Positions 12,917 to 14,761 of a DNA stretch of 14,761 bases are shown here, piece by piece. The position numbers were made by a program, and so were the translations under genes. This DNA comes from DATBDM01 sp036269915. Its GTDB lineage: Bacteria > Actinomycetota > Thermoleophilia > Solirubrobacterales > Solirubrobacteraceae. Below the pieces are notes generated by a model. The model worked only from the letters and a program-made list of their open reading frames with translations, had not been told where the DNA came from and made no database searches. The stretch's first letter is position 1; every line of letters begins with the position of its first letter. Location of the stretch: assembly GCA_036269915.1 (NCBI GenBank), contig DATBDM010000152.1, forward strand, positions 1-14,761, read 5' to 3'.

Positions 12917-14320
12917 ATGCCTGGCCTGCGGTCGCTGCGCAACCGACTGGCGGTCGTCTTCGGGCTGATCGTCGCCGGGGCGATCGGCACCGTCTACCTC
13001 TCCGTCACGCCCCGCCTGGAGGACCGGCTGCAGAACCAGCGGCTGGGCGCTCTGTCGATCGATGCCAAGCGCACGGCGCGCGGGATCCCGACGCTGCCGC
13101 GGCGGCCCAACGACCAGAAGCTGGCGGACAAGCTGATGCCGCGCGTGCGCCGCACGGCCGCGCGGCTGAGCGCCGAGATCCTGATCCTGCGCCCGCTGCG
13201 CGGCACGCCGCAGGTGCTGACGCTGATCACCGACTCGACGCCCGACGGCGGCGTCACGGCAACCGACGTCCAGGGCGTCGCGCTGGAGGCGCTCGGCGCC
13301 AAGCGGACGGCGACGGGCACCGAGCCGACGCCGCTGGGCCGCGAGGCGCTCGCCGCCACGCCGCTGGCCAAGGGGCGCGGCGTCGTGGTGCTGGCCGACT
13401 CGCTCGACGACGTCGAGGCCAACGTCGGCCTGATCCGGCGGCAGATCCTCTACTCGGGCGCGGCCGCGCTGGTCATCGCGCTGCTCGCGGGCTACCTCGT
13501 GGCACGCGCGCTGTCGCTGCGCGTCAAGCGATTGGAGACCGCCGCGCGCAAGGTCGCCGCCGGCGACTTCTCGAACCCGATCCGCGCAGACTCCGACGAC
13601 GAGCTCGGCCAGCTCGCCACCGCGTTCGACGACATGCAGAACCAGCTCGCCCGGCTCGACCGGGCGCGCAAGCAGTTCATCGCGTCCGCCTCGCACGAGC
13701 TGCGCACGCCGATCTTCTCGCTCGGCGGCTTCCTCGAGCTGCTCGCCGACGAGGACCTCGACGAGGACACGCGGCGCGCCTTCCTCGAGCAGCTGCGCGG
13801 CCAGGTCGACCGCATGCGGATGCTCGCCACCGAGCTGCTCGACCTCTCGCGGCTGGAGTCCGGCGCGCTGGAGCTGCACCCCGAGCCGACCGACCTGGGC
13901 CAGCTCGCGCGCGAGATCGCCGCCGAGTTCACCCCCGCCGCGCAGCGCCACCAGACGAAGGTGCTCCTGCGCCTGCAGCGGGACCCGCTCGAGCTCGAGT
14001 GCGATCCGGAGCGCGTCGCCCAGGTGCTGCGGATCCTCCTGGACAACGCCATCGTCCATACGCCGACCGGCACCGGTGTGCAAGTTTCCGCGGCGCGTCA
14101 CAATGGGCACGTGAGGCTCGAGGTCTCCGACCGAGGCCTCGGCATCAAGCGCCAGAACATGCCGCATATCTTCGAGCCGTTCTTCTCATCCGACGACGAG
14201 GCGCAAGGCGCCGGGCTCGGCCTGGCCATCGCCCGCGAGCTCGCCGAGCGCATGCAGGGCGAGCTGACCGCGCGCTCGATCCCCGGATCGACGACGTTCT
14301 CGCTGGTGCTTCCCGGATGA
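12917..14320 (+). CDS. membrane sensor histidine kinase (MprB-like position)
   Basis: The protein has 467 residues. TM1 is about 11-31, a sensor region outside the membrane is about 32-175, and TM2 is about 177-198. A HAMP domain follows (about 199-250, with ETAARKVAAGDF). The dimerisation helix carries the phospho-accepting H260 in ASASHELRTP. The ATPase domain has the N box with N377 in LLDNAIVHTP, the G1 box SDRGLGI, the F box IFEPFF and the G2 box GAGLGLAIA. The sensor region has no domain I recognise. AGGA a few bases before the ATG is the likely ribosome site. Its stop overlaps the start of the protease gene (ATGA), coupling the two. Confidence 0.94.
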   Translation: MPGLRSLRNRLAVVFGLIVAGAIGTVYLSVTPRLEDRLQNQRLGALSIDAKRTARGIPTLPRRPNDQKLADKLMPRVRRTAARLSAEILILRPLRGTPQVLTLITDSTPDGGVTATDVQGVALEALGAKRTATGTEPTPLGREALAATPLAKGRGVVVLADSLDDVEANVGLIRRQILYSGAAALVIALLAGYLVARALSLRVKRLETAARKVAAGDFSNPIRADSDDELGQLATAFDDMQNQLARLDRARKQFIASASHELRTPIFSLGGFLELLADEDLDEDTRRAFLEQLRGQVDRMRMLATELLDLSRLESGALELHPEPTDLGQLAREIAAEFTPAAQRHQTKVLLRLQRDPLELECDPERVAQVLRILLDNAIVHTPTGTGVQVSAARHNGHVRLEVSDRGLGIKRQNMPHIFEPFFSSDDEAQGAGLGLAIARELAERMQGELTARSIPGSTTFSLVLPG

Positions 14321-14761
14321 CGCGCCCGCGCGCGGCGCTCGTGACGGCGCTCGCCGCTGCCCTGGTCGCCGGCTGCGGCGGCGGAGACTCCTCGAGCCTC
14401 GGCTCTGACTCCGGCTCCGCCGGCAAGACCGCGACGACGCGCGTCGAGGTCATCCAGTCCCAGGGCAAGGGCGACGGCTTCGACGCCAGCAAGCTGTACA
14501 AGACGGAGTCGCCGGGCGTGGTGACGGTGATCTCCATCTTCGGCTCGGGCGGCATCGGCTCGCTGCTGGGCGGCGACTCCGGCGGCTCGGACGTGGGCGT
14601 CGGCTCCGGCTTCGTGCTCCACAAGAGCGGCGAGATCGCGACCAACGCGCACGTCGTCGTGCAGGAGTCGACCCTCAAGCGCGCCCGCGAGGTCTACGTC
14701 GAGTTCGCCGACGGCAACCGCGTGAAGGCGTCGATCGTCGGCGACGACCCGAACGCCGACG
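14317..14761 (+). CDS. HtrA/DegP-like trypsin-family serine protease lipoprotein (partial, runs off right edge)
   Basis: Only the first 148 residues are in the window. The N-terminus is a lipoprotein signal with the lipobox V-A-G-C20, followed by a Gly/Ser/Asp-rich linker. From about residue 62 the HtrA protease fold begins: ESPGVVTVISIF, then VGVGSGFVLHKSGEIATNAHVV with the catalytic H112 in TNAHV, then VEFADGNRVKASIVGDDPNAD. The Asp and Ser of the triad and any PDZ domain would lie beyond the edge. The ATG overlaps the kinase stop as ATGA. HtrA proteins degrade or refold damaged exported proteins. The context (regulator, kinase, protease) is that of mprAB-pepD, with a lipid anchor instead of the TM segment of PepD. 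Confidence 0.9.
   Translation, partial: MTRPRAALVTALAAALVAGCGGGDSSSLGSDSGSAGKTATTRVEVIQSQGKGDGFDASKLYKTESPGVVTVISIFGSGGIGSLLGGDSGGSDVGVGSGFVLHKSGEIATNAHVVVQESTLKRAREVYVEFADGNRVKASIVGDDPNAD

Overview
The window is very GC-rich DNA, with most codons ending in G or C, from an actinobacterium. The class A PBP style, the sortase, the frequent GTG/TTG starts and the lack of -35 boxes suggest the Thermoleophilia (Solirubrobacterales-like), but that placement is an inference made without any database search. The content is mostly chromosomal housekeeping plus cell-envelope genes. There is no insertion sequence, phage gene or CRISPR array.

Layout. 1-167: no gene seen. 168-241: tRNA-Arg(CCU). 242-663: a gene-free stretch holding an ordered array of inverted repeats, four units of exactly 37 bp in two doublets. 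664-1218 (-): pyrE, divergent from 1239-2309 (+), a YbdK/GCS2-type carboxylate-amine ligase. 2317-4977 (-): a tight three-gene operon (HAD hydrolase, CPBP membrane protease, L,D-transpeptidase), divergent from 4976-5761 (+), an MscS-type channel. 5830-8061 (+): bifunctional class A PBP. 8107-9281 (+): infA and thiL with overlapping ends. 9278-9544 (-): a small FlgM-like protein. 9601-12146 (-): an M28-like membrane protein with lost metal ligands, overlapping a sortase. 12190-14761 (+): response regulator, histidine kinase and an HtrA-like lipoprotein protease that runs off the right edge. This last order resembles the mycobacterial mprA-mprB-pepD operon.

How the genes fit together. Much of 2.3-14.8 kb concerns the envelope: D,D- and L,D-crosslinking of peptidoglycan (PBP, YkuD), turgor relief (MscS), protein anchoring or crosslinking (sortase), membrane proteolysis (CPBP), and a stress-sensing two-component system with its own protease. 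pyrE, infA and thiL are interspersed housekeeping genes. Several starts have a TANNNT-like -10 box only 7-10 nt upstream, no visible -35 and no Shine-Dalgarno, which points to widespread leaderless transcription.

The observations most worth following up are the 37-bp palindromic repeat array, the pairing of a metal-site-dead M28 membrane protein with a sortase, and the orphan FlgM-like gene.
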